NCBI GenBank assembly: GCA_027485285.1
Contig: JAIXRH010000126.1
Span: 1-38,065 of the forward strand
DNA: 38,065 nt
Direction of reading: 5' to 3'
From: Comamonadaceae bacterium
GTDB lineage: Bacteria > Pseudomonadota > Gammaproteobacteria > Burkholderiales > Burkholderiaceae_C
Shown: positions 23,980 to 31,142 of the stretch, one piece after another
How the letters are laid out: the number at the start of each line of letters is the position of its first letter
Numbering within the stretch: position 1 is the stretch's first letter
Notes under the pieces: model-generated
Told to the model about the DNA's origin: nothing
The model's input: the letters and a program-made list of their open reading frames with translations, nothing else
The model's database searches: none
Translations under genes and position numbers: made by a program

Positions 23980-24687
23980 TTACTTCAGGCGCGAGCGCGA
24001 CTTTTTAGTGACAGCCGTGACCCCTAATAATCTTGGCATGACTACCCGTGCGCCTGCCATGAAATGTTCAATCGTCATTCGGATGAGATCATCAAGGTCA
24101 TCTTCAATGGGAACGTCAAAAATCCATTGCCGTTGGCCAAAATAAAACACCCGCGCATTGATGCTCCACACCAATTCAATTTCATTGCTTTTGATGGGAA
24201 TTTCGTCAATGGTTGGCAGCCCAAATTCATGACGAAGTTCAATGGCCATGGGGACCAAAATGCGCTCACGCAAGATATCCAAATATCGCCGGTTGATGTC
24301 CTCACCGCGCAGTCCAGAAAACATAAAAATTCGAACCCAGTCACGGGTCAGTGCTGCTTTTGCGTATTCGATGTAATGGCGCGTCAAACGCTCTTCTAGT
24401 GGGATCTTACGGTCGCGCACGACACTCTCCCAAAAGGGGTTCCATCTGCCCAGATAGACTTCTTCGAAAACCCGATTGATCAGTGCTTCCTTGCTTGGAA
24501 AATACTTGTAGAGGAGCGATTGCGTCACACCCAAGCGCTTCGCTAGTTCGCGGGTGTCGCCACCAAAACCGACTTCTGCAAAAAAACGAACAGCTTCTTG
24601 CGCAATGTGTTTTTCACGCTCTGCGCCGCTCAGCCTCACAGTGACAGGGGCTGACGTTTTTGGAGCGCTTTTTTTCTTCGTGGCCAT
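23980..24687 (-). CDS. TetR/AcrR-family transcriptional regulator
   Basis: A 235-residue TetR-family regulator. The helix-turn-helix is TRELAKRLGVTQSLLYKYF, with SKEALINRVF following, as in many family members. The C-terminal ligand domain is not informative about the effector. The first 16 residues (MATKKKSAPKTSAPVT) and the last 11 (rich in Lys, Arg, Ser) are basic tails outside the usual domain. The gene starts 5 nt after the Gfo/Idh/MocA stop and is followed by the flavin reductase, so it is embedded in the operon it probably regulates. Candidate operators are the palindromes at 23931 and 25774. Confidence 0.92.
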   Translation of the reverse strand: MATKKKSAPKTSAPVTVRLSGAEREKHIAQEAVRFFAEVGFGGDTRELAKRLGVTQSLLYKYFPSKEALINRVFEEVYLGRWNPFWESVVRDRKIPLEERLTRHYIEYAKAALTRDWVRIFMFSGLRGEDINRRYLDILRERILVPMAIELRHEFGLPTIDEIPIKSNEIELVWSINARVFYFGQRQWIFDVPIEDDLDDLIRMTIEHFMAGARVVMPRLLGVTAVTKKSRSRLK

Positions 24688-24692
24688 CCAAT

Positions 24693-25742
24693 TTATGACA
24701 GATGTGGAGCAGCTACTTGGACCAAGCCGCGTGTTTGAACAGATGTCATGATGGCTTCAAGGGCTGCCACATTTGCCAACATTTCTTGGGTTGTCACGGG
24801 GTAAGGCGCGACATGGCGAATGGCTTTGGCAAAAGCTTCCAAATTGGCCAACACAGTGGGGTGGGGTGAGGCAAATCTGGTGACAGGCTCTTTCCCTCGG
24901 AGAACGGTTTTGATGTCCCAACCGGTTGGATTTTCAGGGTGGGTGCGATCGCGAATTTCAATCCAACCTTTGGAGCCATAAACTGCAAAGCGACCTTCAA
25001 ATGGCGTTGCCAACACAGCGCTGATCATGGCATTTGCGCCATTTGGAAAACCCATCATGATGCCCAAAGTGTCACCATTCTCAAAGTCTGAGCCAAGTGT
25101 GGCTAAGCGTGCCCAAATAGATTCACAAGGGCCCAACACGGCGATGCTCAGATCTACCAAATGAATACCCGTGGCGGTCAATGGGCCAACGGGTGCGAAT
25201 TTGTTGGAGAGGCGCCAGTTGTCTTTGGGGAGAGCGAAAAACTTGTCTTGGCTGAAATTGGCTTCAATCTGCAAGACTTCGCCCAAGGCACCATCGGCAA
25301 TGAGTTGGCGCATGGCCATGATTTCAGGCTCAAAACGACGTTCATGTCCAATGCCCAAAACCAATTGTTTGTCTTGACACTGTGCCACGGCACGTTTGGC
25401 ATCGGCAAGCGTGAGACACAAAGGTTTTTCACAAAAAATATGCAAGCCAGCATGGGCCGCAGACATCATTTGGTTGGCGTGTTGCTGGTGCGGCGTGCAC
25501 AAAATAACGGCTTCCAAGCCGGGATGCGCCATCAGGTGTTCGGGTGAATCGAAAACCTCAACACCAGCAAGAGCTGGGTCAGAAGGCATGGCCAACCTTA
25601 CTTTGTCGTCGACTTCAGCAACGGCTGACAGTTCGAGCCATGAAGAGTTGGCAAGTTGGCGGGCTATGGTTTTCCCCCACCATCCGTAGCCGACGAGGCC
25701 GACTTTCACGGCTGCATGTGTTGAATTGGCTTTGGCTGTCAC
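24693..25742 (-). CDS. Gfo/Idh/MocA-family oxidoreductase
   Basis: A 349-residue NAD(P)-dependent oxidoreductase. The Rossmann fingerprint is GLVGYGWWGKTIA near the N terminus. The family EKP motif is in IFCEKPLCLTLADA, and the candidate catalytic His in GIHLVDLSIAVLG. Members act on sugars, inositols, dihydrodiols and related hydroxy compounds. The start is GTG at 25742, chosen because GGAG lies eight bases upstream. It is the first gene of the minus-strand operon and is divergent from the beta-hydroxyacid dehydrogenase at 25811. In a ring-degrading cluster a dihydrodiol or cyclic alcohol substrate is possible but unproven. Confidence 0.9.
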   Translation of the reverse strand: MTAKANSTHAAVKVGLVGYGWWGKTIARQLANSSWLELSAVAEVDDKVRLAMPSDPALAGVEVFDSPEHLMAHPGLEAVILCTPHQQHANQMMSAAHAGLHIFCEKPLCLTLADAKRAVAQCQDKQLVLGIGHERRFEPEIMAMRQLIADGALGEVLQIEANFSQDKFFALPKDNWRLSNKFAPVGPLTATGIHLVDLSIAVLGPCESIWARLATLGSDFENGDTLGIMMGFPNGANAMISAVLATPFEGRFAVYGSKGWIEIRDRTHPENPTGWDIKTVLRGKEPVTRFASPHPTVLANLEAFAKAIRHVAPYPVTTQEMLANVAALEAIMTSVQTRGLVQVAAPHLS

Positions 25743-25773
25743 CGTCGTGTCTCCTTCAAGTTTTAGTTATCTA

Positions 25774-25785
25774 TAAACTAGTTTA
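25774..25785. promoter_or_regulatory. Perfect 12-bp palindrome TAAACTAGTTTA, candidate operator
   Basis: TAAACTAGTTTA is an uninterrupted palindrome at the middle of the 68-bp AT-rich gap between the divergent genes at 25742 and 25811. Its position lets one protein control both operons, and size and symmetry suit a TetR dimer. The 8-mer TAGTTTAA from its right side recurs upstream of the LLM gene. The TetR protein encoded next door is the prime candidate; this is inferred. Confidence 0.5.
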
Positions 25786-25810
25786 ACTTATTACAACATT
25801 TGGAGATCAG

Positions 25811-26794
25811 ATGAGCACCAAGAAAATAGTCAAGCCTATCAAAACGAATACACCTGTTGCGCCTGTCACAGCGTTTAAACGTATTGGGTTTTTAGGCCTA
25901 GGCATCATGGGTTCGGCCATGGCTGGTAATTTGATGAAAGCTGGTTTTGAGGTTCATGGATTTGATCCCTCAGCCAAAGCGCGACAACTCTTCAAAGCCG
26001 CTGGCGGCTATGTCAGCAAGGATGCAGTTGATTTGGTGCAATCGGTCGATGTGGTGATTACATCGTTGCCCAGCCCACGCGCGTTAATGGAAACAGCCAG
26101 CGTCCTAGCCAGTGCAGGAAGCAAAGGTTTGTTGGTGATTGAAACCAGTACCTTGGACATCAAAGACAAAGAAGCTGCGCGTGATGTGATGGCAAAGAAA
26201 GGGGTGATCTTGCTCGACTGCCCGTTGTCAGGTACCGGCGCTCAGGCCGCACGCAAAGATCTCACGGTCTATGCCAGCGGACCCGCCTCAGATATTCGAC
26301 GTCTCTCGCCTGTTTTCGAAGGCTTCTCCAAAGCACACTTCAACTTAGGTGCATTTGGCAATGGCATGAAGATGAAGTTGATGGCTAATTTGTTGGTGGC
26401 TATCCACAATGTCTCCACTGCTGAAGCGTTGCTTCTGGGGCAGCGATGGGGTATCAAGCCGAGTACGGCAGTCAAGGTGCTGAGCGATGGTGCAGGGGGT
26501 TCTCGCATGTTGCAGGTGCGAGGTCCAATGATGGAAAACGAAGGATGGAAAGAAGCCACCATGAAAGTTTCGGTGTGGCAAAAAGACATGAAGTTGATTG
26601 CGCAAGCTTTAGAAGACGCCCAGGTGCCTGCGCCTTTGTTTGCAGCAACAATACCGCTTTACAACGCCGCCATGGGCATGGGTCATGAAGGCAGTGACAC
26701 AGCTGCTGTATTTGATGTGTTGGAGAAAATGTCTTCAATGTCCCAAAAAGTGACGGTAAAGAAAACTGCTTCGCGCAAAAAGGGAAAACAATGA
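25811..26794 (+). CDS. Beta-hydroxyacid dehydrogenase family, NAD-type (second of three)
   Basis: A 327-residue member of the 3-hydroxyisobutyrate dehydrogenase family. The Rossmann fingerprint is GFLGLGIMGSAMAGNL. Asp52 in GFDPSAKA points to NAD preference. The catalytic Lys189 and Asn193 lie in FGNGMKMKLMANLL. The substrate loop reads DCPLSGTGAQ, with the third residue of SGG changed to Thr. It is longer than usual (about 295) because of Lys-rich tails: residues 1-22 and 308-327 (ending TASRKKGKQ). GGAG lies five bases before the ATG. It is first of a four-gene plus-strand operon and overlaps the next gene by 4 nt (ATGA). It resembles the third copy at 30207 more than the first, for example in VWQKDM. 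Confidence 0.9.
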   Translation: MSTKKIVKPIKTNTPVAPVTAFKRIGFLGLGIMGSAMAGNLMKAGFEVHGFDPSAKARQLFKAAGGYVSKDAVDLVQSVDVVITSLPSPRALMETASVLASAGSKGLLVIETSTLDIKDKEAARDVMAKKGVILLDCPLSGTGAQAARKDLTVYASGPASDIRRLSPVFEGFSKAHFNLGAFGNGMKMKLMANLLVAIHNVSTAEALLLGQRWGIKPSTAVKVLSDGAGGSRMLQVRGPMMENEGWKEATMKVSVWQKDMKLIAQALEDAQVPAPLFAATIPLYNAAMGMGHEGSDTAAVFDVLEKMSSMSQKVTVKKTASRKKGKQ

Positions 26795-27237
26795 CTTTGT
26801 CTTTGAATCATTTTTCAATTCGTACGCTTGACCTCGCTGCGACCAAAGACTTTTATGTCTCGGTTCTAGATTTGCAAGTGGGTCCAAGACCTGACTTTCC
26901 ATTTCCAGGGTATTGGCTTTATCAAGGGCCATTGACTGACTATGCAAATGCAGCAGTTCACATCATTGGGATTGATCCCAAAGACAGCTCAGGCTTGTCT
27001 GGCTACTTGGGCGATCGTGATACGCAGCAATTGCAGGGCAGCGGCGCATTGGATCATGTGGCGTTTTTTGCAACGGGTTTGTCGGACATGCTCAAGCGTT
27101 TGCAATTGAAGGCGGTTGAGCCGCGGCGGCGTGATGTGCCAGGCCTAGGTTTACATCAGCTTTTTTTAGAGGATCCCAATGGCATCGTTGTTGAGTTGAA
27201 TTACCCCTTTGCTGAAAAACAAGCACTGACGGATTAA
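26791..27237 (+). CDS. VOC-superfamily protein (glyoxalase-like)
   Basis: A 148-residue VOC protein. Candidate metal ligands are His7 in LNHFSIR, the His in AAVHIIG, the His in ALDHVAF and the Glu in IVVELNY. The segment FPGYWLYQG mirrors FPVYWLYIG of the VOC protein encoded at 11202-11750, and the C-terminal HQLFLEDPNGIVVELN parallels its YQLFMREPINGIKVELN, so the two belong to one subfamily. It overlaps the preceding dehydrogenase by 4 nt and is followed by the FAD monooxygenase after 11 nt. It could be an isomerase or an extradiol-type dioxygenase acting on the monooxygenase product, which cannot be settled from sequence. Confidence 0.87.
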   Translation: MTLSLNHFSIRTLDLAATKDFYVSVLDLQVGPRPDFPFPGYWLYQGPLTDYANAAVHIIGIDPKDSSGLSGYLGDRDTQQLQGSGALDHVAFFATGLSDMLKRLQLKAVEPRRRDVPGLGLHQLFLEDPNGIVVELNYPFAEKQALTD

Positions 27238-27248
27238 GGCGTTATTTA

Positions 27249-28484
27249 ATGGCACGTATTCTGGTAATTGGGGGCTCCTTGGGAGGCTTGTTCGTTGCGA
27301 ACATGTTGCATCAAGATGGTCATGACGTTCAGGTTTTAGAAAAAGTAAAAGGCTCCATGAACGGGCGTGGTGCTGGCATCGTTTCGCACGATGTGTTGGT
27401 CAGTTCGCTTGAGCGCGCAGGACTTGATGTGCAAGCCACTCTCGGAGTCGAAGTGCCGGGACGTGTCTTGTTGGATCAATCAGGCAAAAGCTTGATTGCA
27501 TTCGATATGCCCCAAGTGCTGACTTCGTGGAGTCGCTTGTATCAAATCTTGAGAAGCGCTTTTCCTGCAGATCGTTACCACCAAGGCGTGACGGTGACGC
27601 GCATTGAGGAGCGAGACAACAGCGTCCACGTCCTTGCCACCACCGATGGCAAAGCATCCACATGGCAAGCCGATGTTTTGATCGCGAGTGATGGCATTCG
27701 CTCCAATGTCAGGCAGCAGTTGTTTCCGCAAGTCCAACCTGAATACGCGGGTTACATTGCTTGGCGCGGTGTGTGCGACGAGTCTTTGTTGTCGAGTCTT
27801 ACCCTCACCACCTTGTTTGATTACTTTGGGTTCTGTGTGCCGCCCGAAGAACAAATCATTGGCTATCCAGTGGCAGGGTCAGACAATGACACCACCCGTG
27901 GACATCGCGCTTACAACTTTGTTTGGTATCGCCCAGCCGCGCAGGGTGAAGAGTTACAAGCTTTGCTCACAGATGCGGACGGTGTGCACTATCCTCTTGG
28001 AATACCACCGCACAAAGTGGATTGGCGACAGTTGGCCAAAGTGCGCGAAGAGGCGCGGCGAGTGTTGTCACCGCAGTTTGCAGAGATTCTTGAAAAAACC
28101 CCACAGCCTTTTCTCCAACCCATCTTTGATGTGGCCTCTGACACGGTGAATGTTGGACGCGTGGCATTGATGGGAGATGCGTCATTTGTGGCGCGCCCGC
28201 ACATTGGCATGGGCGTTGCAAAAGCGTCGCAAGATGCAGTGGCACTTGCCGACGCGATTCGCACCCACGGAGCCAATGCAACTGCACTTGCAGCGTATGG
28301 CAAAGTCCGCTTGCCTGCAGGACAATCAGCCGTTCAGCGTGCGCGTTGGTTAGGTAGCTATGTCAAGTCACCGGATGGACAAACCCAACCGATGGCGCAG
28401 CGTCAACATCAAGCCATTCATGAAACGGCCATTGACTTGGGCCGCTATGGGCACCAATCAGTATTTCAAGAAAACTCAGCATGA
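27249..28484 (+). CDS. Group A FAD-dependent monooxygenase (PHBH fold, dihydroxypyridine hydroxylase-like)
   Basis: A 411-residue flavoprotein monooxygenase that hydroxylates phenol-like or hydroxypyridine rings with NAD(P)H and oxygen. The FAD fingerprint is ILVIGGSLGGLFVANML, followed by VLEK. The ribose/NADPH DG motif is ASDGIRSNVRQQL, and the second FAD motif is ALMGDASFVARPHIGMGVAKASQDA. The N-terminal GGSLGG together with GRGAGIVSHDVL resembles 2,6-dihydroxypyridine 3-hydroxylase of nicotine degraders more than PHBH itself (from memory). It sits between the VOC gene and the CMD-family gene and overlaps the latter by 4 nt. Within this cluster it is the best candidate to activate the ring just before cleavage. 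Confidence 0.9.
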   Translation: MARILVIGGSLGGLFVANMLHQDGHDVQVLEKVKGSMNGRGAGIVSHDVLVSSLERAGLDVQATLGVEVPGRVLLDQSGKSLIAFDMPQVLTSWSRLYQILRSAFPADRYHQGVTVTRIEERDNSVHVLATTDGKASTWQADVLIASDGIRSNVRQQLFPQVQPEYAGYIAWRGVCDESLLSSLTLTTLFDYFGFCVPPEEQIIGYPVAGSDNDTTRGHRAYNFVWYRPAAQGEELQALLTDADGVHYPLGIPPHKVDWRQLAKVREEARRVLSPQFAEILEKTPQPFLQPIFDVASDTVNVGRVALMGDASFVARPHIGMGVAKASQDAVALADAIRTHGANATALAAYGKVRLPAGQSAVQRARWLGSYVKSPDGQTQPMAQRQHQAIHETAIDLGRYGHQSVFQENSA

Positions 28485-29041
28485 CCCAAGATCGTTTACC
28501 CCTCATCCCCCCATCGCAATGGAATCCAGAGCAGCAAGCGTGCGCAGATGAAATCATCCGCGGCCCGCGTGGAGGTCTGATCGAGCCGTTTGTTCCACTG
28601 CTTCGCAGTCCCGAGTTGTGTACCCATGCGCAACGCATGGGTGAATATCTGCGATACCGCAGCGCCATTGGAATGCGCTTGTCAGAGCTGGCCATATTGG
28701 TCACAGGTCGCCATTGGTCGCAAGAGGTGGAGTGGGCCATTCACGCGCCGATTGCGATTCGTGAAGGCATCAGCGAATCCATTGTTCAGGCGATTGGTTT
28801 GAATCAAAAACCAGCATTCATCCAAGCGGATGAGCAAGTCGTCTATGAATTTTGTATTCAGTCGTTGGTGGACAAAAAAATTAACGATGACACGTGGGCT
28901 CAGGCCATCACGCATCTGGGCGAGCAAGGGGCCGTCGACTTGTTGGGCATCGTGGGTTACTACACCATGCTCTCCGTGCTCATGAACGGGGCGTGCACCC
29001 CAGCACCTGCTGGTGCCAAGATGCCGCTGCCTCAGCTGTAA
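28481..29041 (+). CDS. Carboxymuconolactone decarboxylase-family protein
   Basis: A 186-residue all-helical protein of the CMD family. The core LSELAILVTGRHWSQEVEWAIHAPIA has the family Glu/Trp/His positions, and AVDLLGIVGYYTMLSVLMNG is the typical last helix. The CxxC pair of AhpD-type peroxidase members is absent, so a redox role is unlikely. The length and WxxEVEWAIH wording fit the larger, lactone-decarboxylase-like members. Its start overlaps the FAD monooxygenase stop (ATGA). Only 7 nt separate its stop from the stop of the converging FAH-family gene, and no terminator is visible there. Confidence 0.87.
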   Translation: MTQDRLPLIPPSQWNPEQQACADEIIRGPRGGLIEPFVPLLRSPELCTHAQRMGEYLRYRSAIGMRLSELAILVTGRHWSQEVEWAIHAPIAIREGISESIVQAIGLNQKPAFIQADEQVVYEFCIQSLVDKKINDDTWAQAITHLGEQGAVDLLGIVGYYTMLSVLMNGACTPAPAGAKMPLPQL

Positions 29042-29048
29042 CGGGTGT

Positions 29049-29744
29049 TTATCGTACGTGCACTTTGAGAGTGGCAAGACCAGCCACTGAGCCCTCCATC
29101 ACGTCGCCTGATTTGACGGCGTTCACGCCTTCGGGTGTCCCCGTGAAGATCAAGTCGCCGGGCTCAAGTTGCCAAGCTGCAGACAAATGCTCGATGGTTT
29201 CGCTGATGTTCCAAATCAACTTTTCGATGCTGCTTTTTTGGCGAACATCGCCATTGACGGTGAGTTGGATGCTTGCATGTTCAATATTGCCGGCGTGAGC
29301 CTTTGGTGTGATCGGGCCCATGGGCGCACTGAAGTCAAAGGCTTTGCCGATGCACCAAGGGCGGCCTTGTTTCTTCATGTCATTTTGTAAATCGCGACGC
29401 GTCATGTCTAAGCCCACGGCATAACCATAGATGTATTCCATGGCGTCTGCCGCCTTGATGTTTTTGCCTGCTTTACCAATGGCGACTACAAGTTCAATTT
29501 CATGGTGCAAGTTGGATGTCAACGACGGGTAAGGCATGTCACCTGTTGTGCCTTCATGCACCACCACCAGCGCATCAGCTGGCTTCATGAAAAAGAAGGG
29601 CGGTTCACGTCCTGTGAAACCCATCTCTTTGGCGTGATCTTCGTAGTTGCGGCCCACGCAATAAATACGATGGATCGGCATCTGTGCGGATTCGCCCAGA
29701 ATCGGCACCGTGACTGTGGGGCTGGCTGGAAAAACTAATGTCAT
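29049..29744 (-). CDS. Fumarylacetoacetate hydrolase-family protein (fumarylpyruvate hydrolase-like)
   Basis: A 231-residue FAH-fold hydrolase that cleaves C-C bonds in acylpyruvates. IYCVGRNYEDHAKEMG, the metal-binding EIELVVAIG and YGYAVGLDMTRRDLQ are typical of fumarylpyruvate hydrolases (NagK type). I chose ATG 29744 because AGGAG lies five bases upstream; an in-frame GTG two codons earlier falls inside that site. No gentisate dioxygenase or maleylpyruvate isomerase is present, so the substrate may be another acylpyruvate-like ring-cleavage product. It is the last gene of the five-gene minus-strand operon from 33459. Confidence 0.93.
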   Translation of the reverse strand: MTLVFPASPTVTVPILGESAQMPIHRIYCVGRNYEDHAKEMGFTGREPPFFFMKPADALVVVHEGTTGDMPYPSLTSNLHHEIELVVAIGKAGKNIKAADAMEYIYGYAVGLDMTRRDLQNDMKKQGRPWCIGKAFDFSAPMGPITPKAHAGNIEHASIQLTVNGDVRQKSSIEKLIWNISETIEHLSAAWQLEPGDLIFTGTPEGVNAVKSGDVMEGSVAGLATLKVHVR

Positions 29745-29759
29745 GTGCACTCCTGTTGA

Positions 29760-30185
29760 TTATTCGGTCACAAAGCCAGCGGCATGAACGCCTGCTGCGC
29801 AAATGATTTCATCCTCATCCCCAGTCCCGCCGCTCGCGCCAACTGCACCCAGAATATGGCCATGGCTGTCTTTGATTAAGACCGCGCCTGGTTGAGGTAA
29901 AAATTTACCCTCTGCAGTGGCCGCTAAGGTGATGAAGAAATTGGGGTTGTCTTTGGCGCGCTCCGCCAAAACACGGCTTGATGCGCCCATGCCCACCGCG
30001 CCCCATGCTTTGCCGCGTGCGATATCAAATCTGAACATGCTCGCTCCGTCTTCACGGCCAAACGCGATCAAATGCCCAGACGCGTCAAGCACTGCGACGC
30101 CCATGGGTTTGTAGTTGGCAGCACGCGCGGCTTTGCAGGCTTCTTGGATGATGTGGTTCGCTTGGTTGAGTGAAAGATGAGTCAA
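29760..30185 (-). CDS. GlcG/HbpS-family protein (heme-binding-like)
   Basis: A 141-residue protein covering one GlcG/HbpS domain. Typical stretches are ANHIIQEACKAARA, GVAVLDASGHLIAFGREDGA, ARGKAWGAVGMGASSR and GAVGASGGTGDEDEICAAG-like sequence at the C terminus. HbpS binds heme in Streptomyces, but most members encoded in catabolic operons have no proven ligand. The start is an unusual TTG at 30185, chosen because GGAG lies six bases upstream and the next in-frame Met is inside the domain. It lies 21 nt behind the third dehydrogenase gene and 15 nt before the FAH gene. Confidence 0.88.
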   Translation of the reverse strand: MTHLSLNQANHIIQEACKAARAANYKPMGVAVLDASGHLIAFGREDGASMFRFDIARGKAWGAVGMGASSRVLAERAKDNPNFFITLAATAEGKFLPQPGAVLIKDSHGHILGAVGASGGTGDEDEIICAAGVHAAGFVTE

Positions 30186-30206
30186 GGTTTTCTCCAGATA
30201 AAAATG

Positions 30207-31142
30207 TTATGGATTTCTTAGCGGTTTGATTCCCGCCATAGATGCTAGTACTTCTGCAGTTGCAGCGGTGTCTTCGAGGGCCAAATTCTGAGCCATGGCG
30301 GCCGTATAAATATCGGCTGAAGCTGAGAACAGCGGGGTAGGGCAATTGAGCGTTTTGGCGAGGTCACCAATGATGCCCATGTCTTTTTGCCAGACCTCTA
30401 CTTTCATCGTCGGTGGCGCGTAGTTGCGTTCCACCATCATGGCCATGCGTGAGCGCATGACACCAGTGCCTAAGATGGGACTGTTGCCAAAATGTTGAAG
30501 TACGTCACGCGGATCTAAGCCCATTTTTCGAGCCAAGGTGACCGATTCGGCATATGCCACGTTATAGATGGCCACCAAGTGGTTTGCTGCAAGCTTCATT
30601 TTTGTGCCACTGCCGTAGGCACCCAAATAGGGGGTGTCGTCGGTGAACTCACGTAAAAGTGGCAGAACATCTTGGTAAGTTTTTTTGGGGCCACTTGCAT
30701 AAATGGTCCACAAGCGATTTTTGAGGTGTGACACCGTGCCAATGATCGGGCAGTCCAGGGCCACGATGCCAACAGACTTGAGTTTTTTAGCACAGGCCTC
30801 TTTGTCTTGAATGGGCAGCGTGCTTGTTTCAATGAGTACTTTTTGAAGCCCCTTGTCGCCGGCAAATTCCAGAACCATCTCATCCGTGACGGTTTTCAGT
30901 GCTTGGCCACTGGGCAGCGACGTGATGATGATATCGGCGTGTTGTAAAACACCTTGAACGCTGCCCAGTGGCTTGCCACCCCAACTCTTCAAGCGGTTTC
31001 GGGCTTTTGGTTCAATGTCATATCCGACAACCGCAAACCCTGAATTCAACAGATGCTCAGCCATGGCGCTGCCCATGATGCCAAGCCCTACAAACCCAAT
31101 TTTCCGCAAAGGAATCTGATGGTTTGTGTTGGAAGATGTCAT
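30207..31142 (-). CDS. Beta-hydroxyacid dehydrogenase family, NAD-type (third of three)
   Basis: A 311-residue homologue of the 3-hydroxyisobutyrate dehydrogenase family. The Rossmann fingerprint is GFVGLGIMGSAMAEHL, and Asp42 in GYDIEPKA suggests NAD. Lys183 and Asn187 (GSGTKMKLAANHL) are the catalytic pair. The substrate loop reads DCPIIGTVSHL: residues 134-136 are Ile-Gly-Thr in place of Ser-Gly-Gly, the most deviant of the three copies here. It shares MKVEVWQKDM with the copy at 25811 (MKVSVWQKDM). Its ATG overlaps the CobW-type stop (ATGA), so translation is coupled. It probably oxidises a hydroxyacid with an unusual substituent. Confidence 0.9.
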   Translation of the reverse strand: MTSSNTNHQIPLRKIGFVGLGIMGSAMAEHLLNSGFAVVGYDIEPKARNRLKSWGGKPLGSVQGVLQHADIIITSLPSGQALKTVTDEMVLEFAGDKGLQKVLIETSTLPIQDKEACAKKLKSVGIVALDCPIIGTVSHLKNRLWTIYASGPKKTYQDVLPLLREFTDDTPYLGAYGSGTKMKLAANHLVAIYNVAYAESVTLARKMGLDPRDVLQHFGNSPILGTGVMRSRMAMMVERNYAPPTMKVEVWQKDMGIIGDLAKTLNCPTPLFSASADIYTAAMAQNLALEDTAATAEVLASMAGIKPLRNP

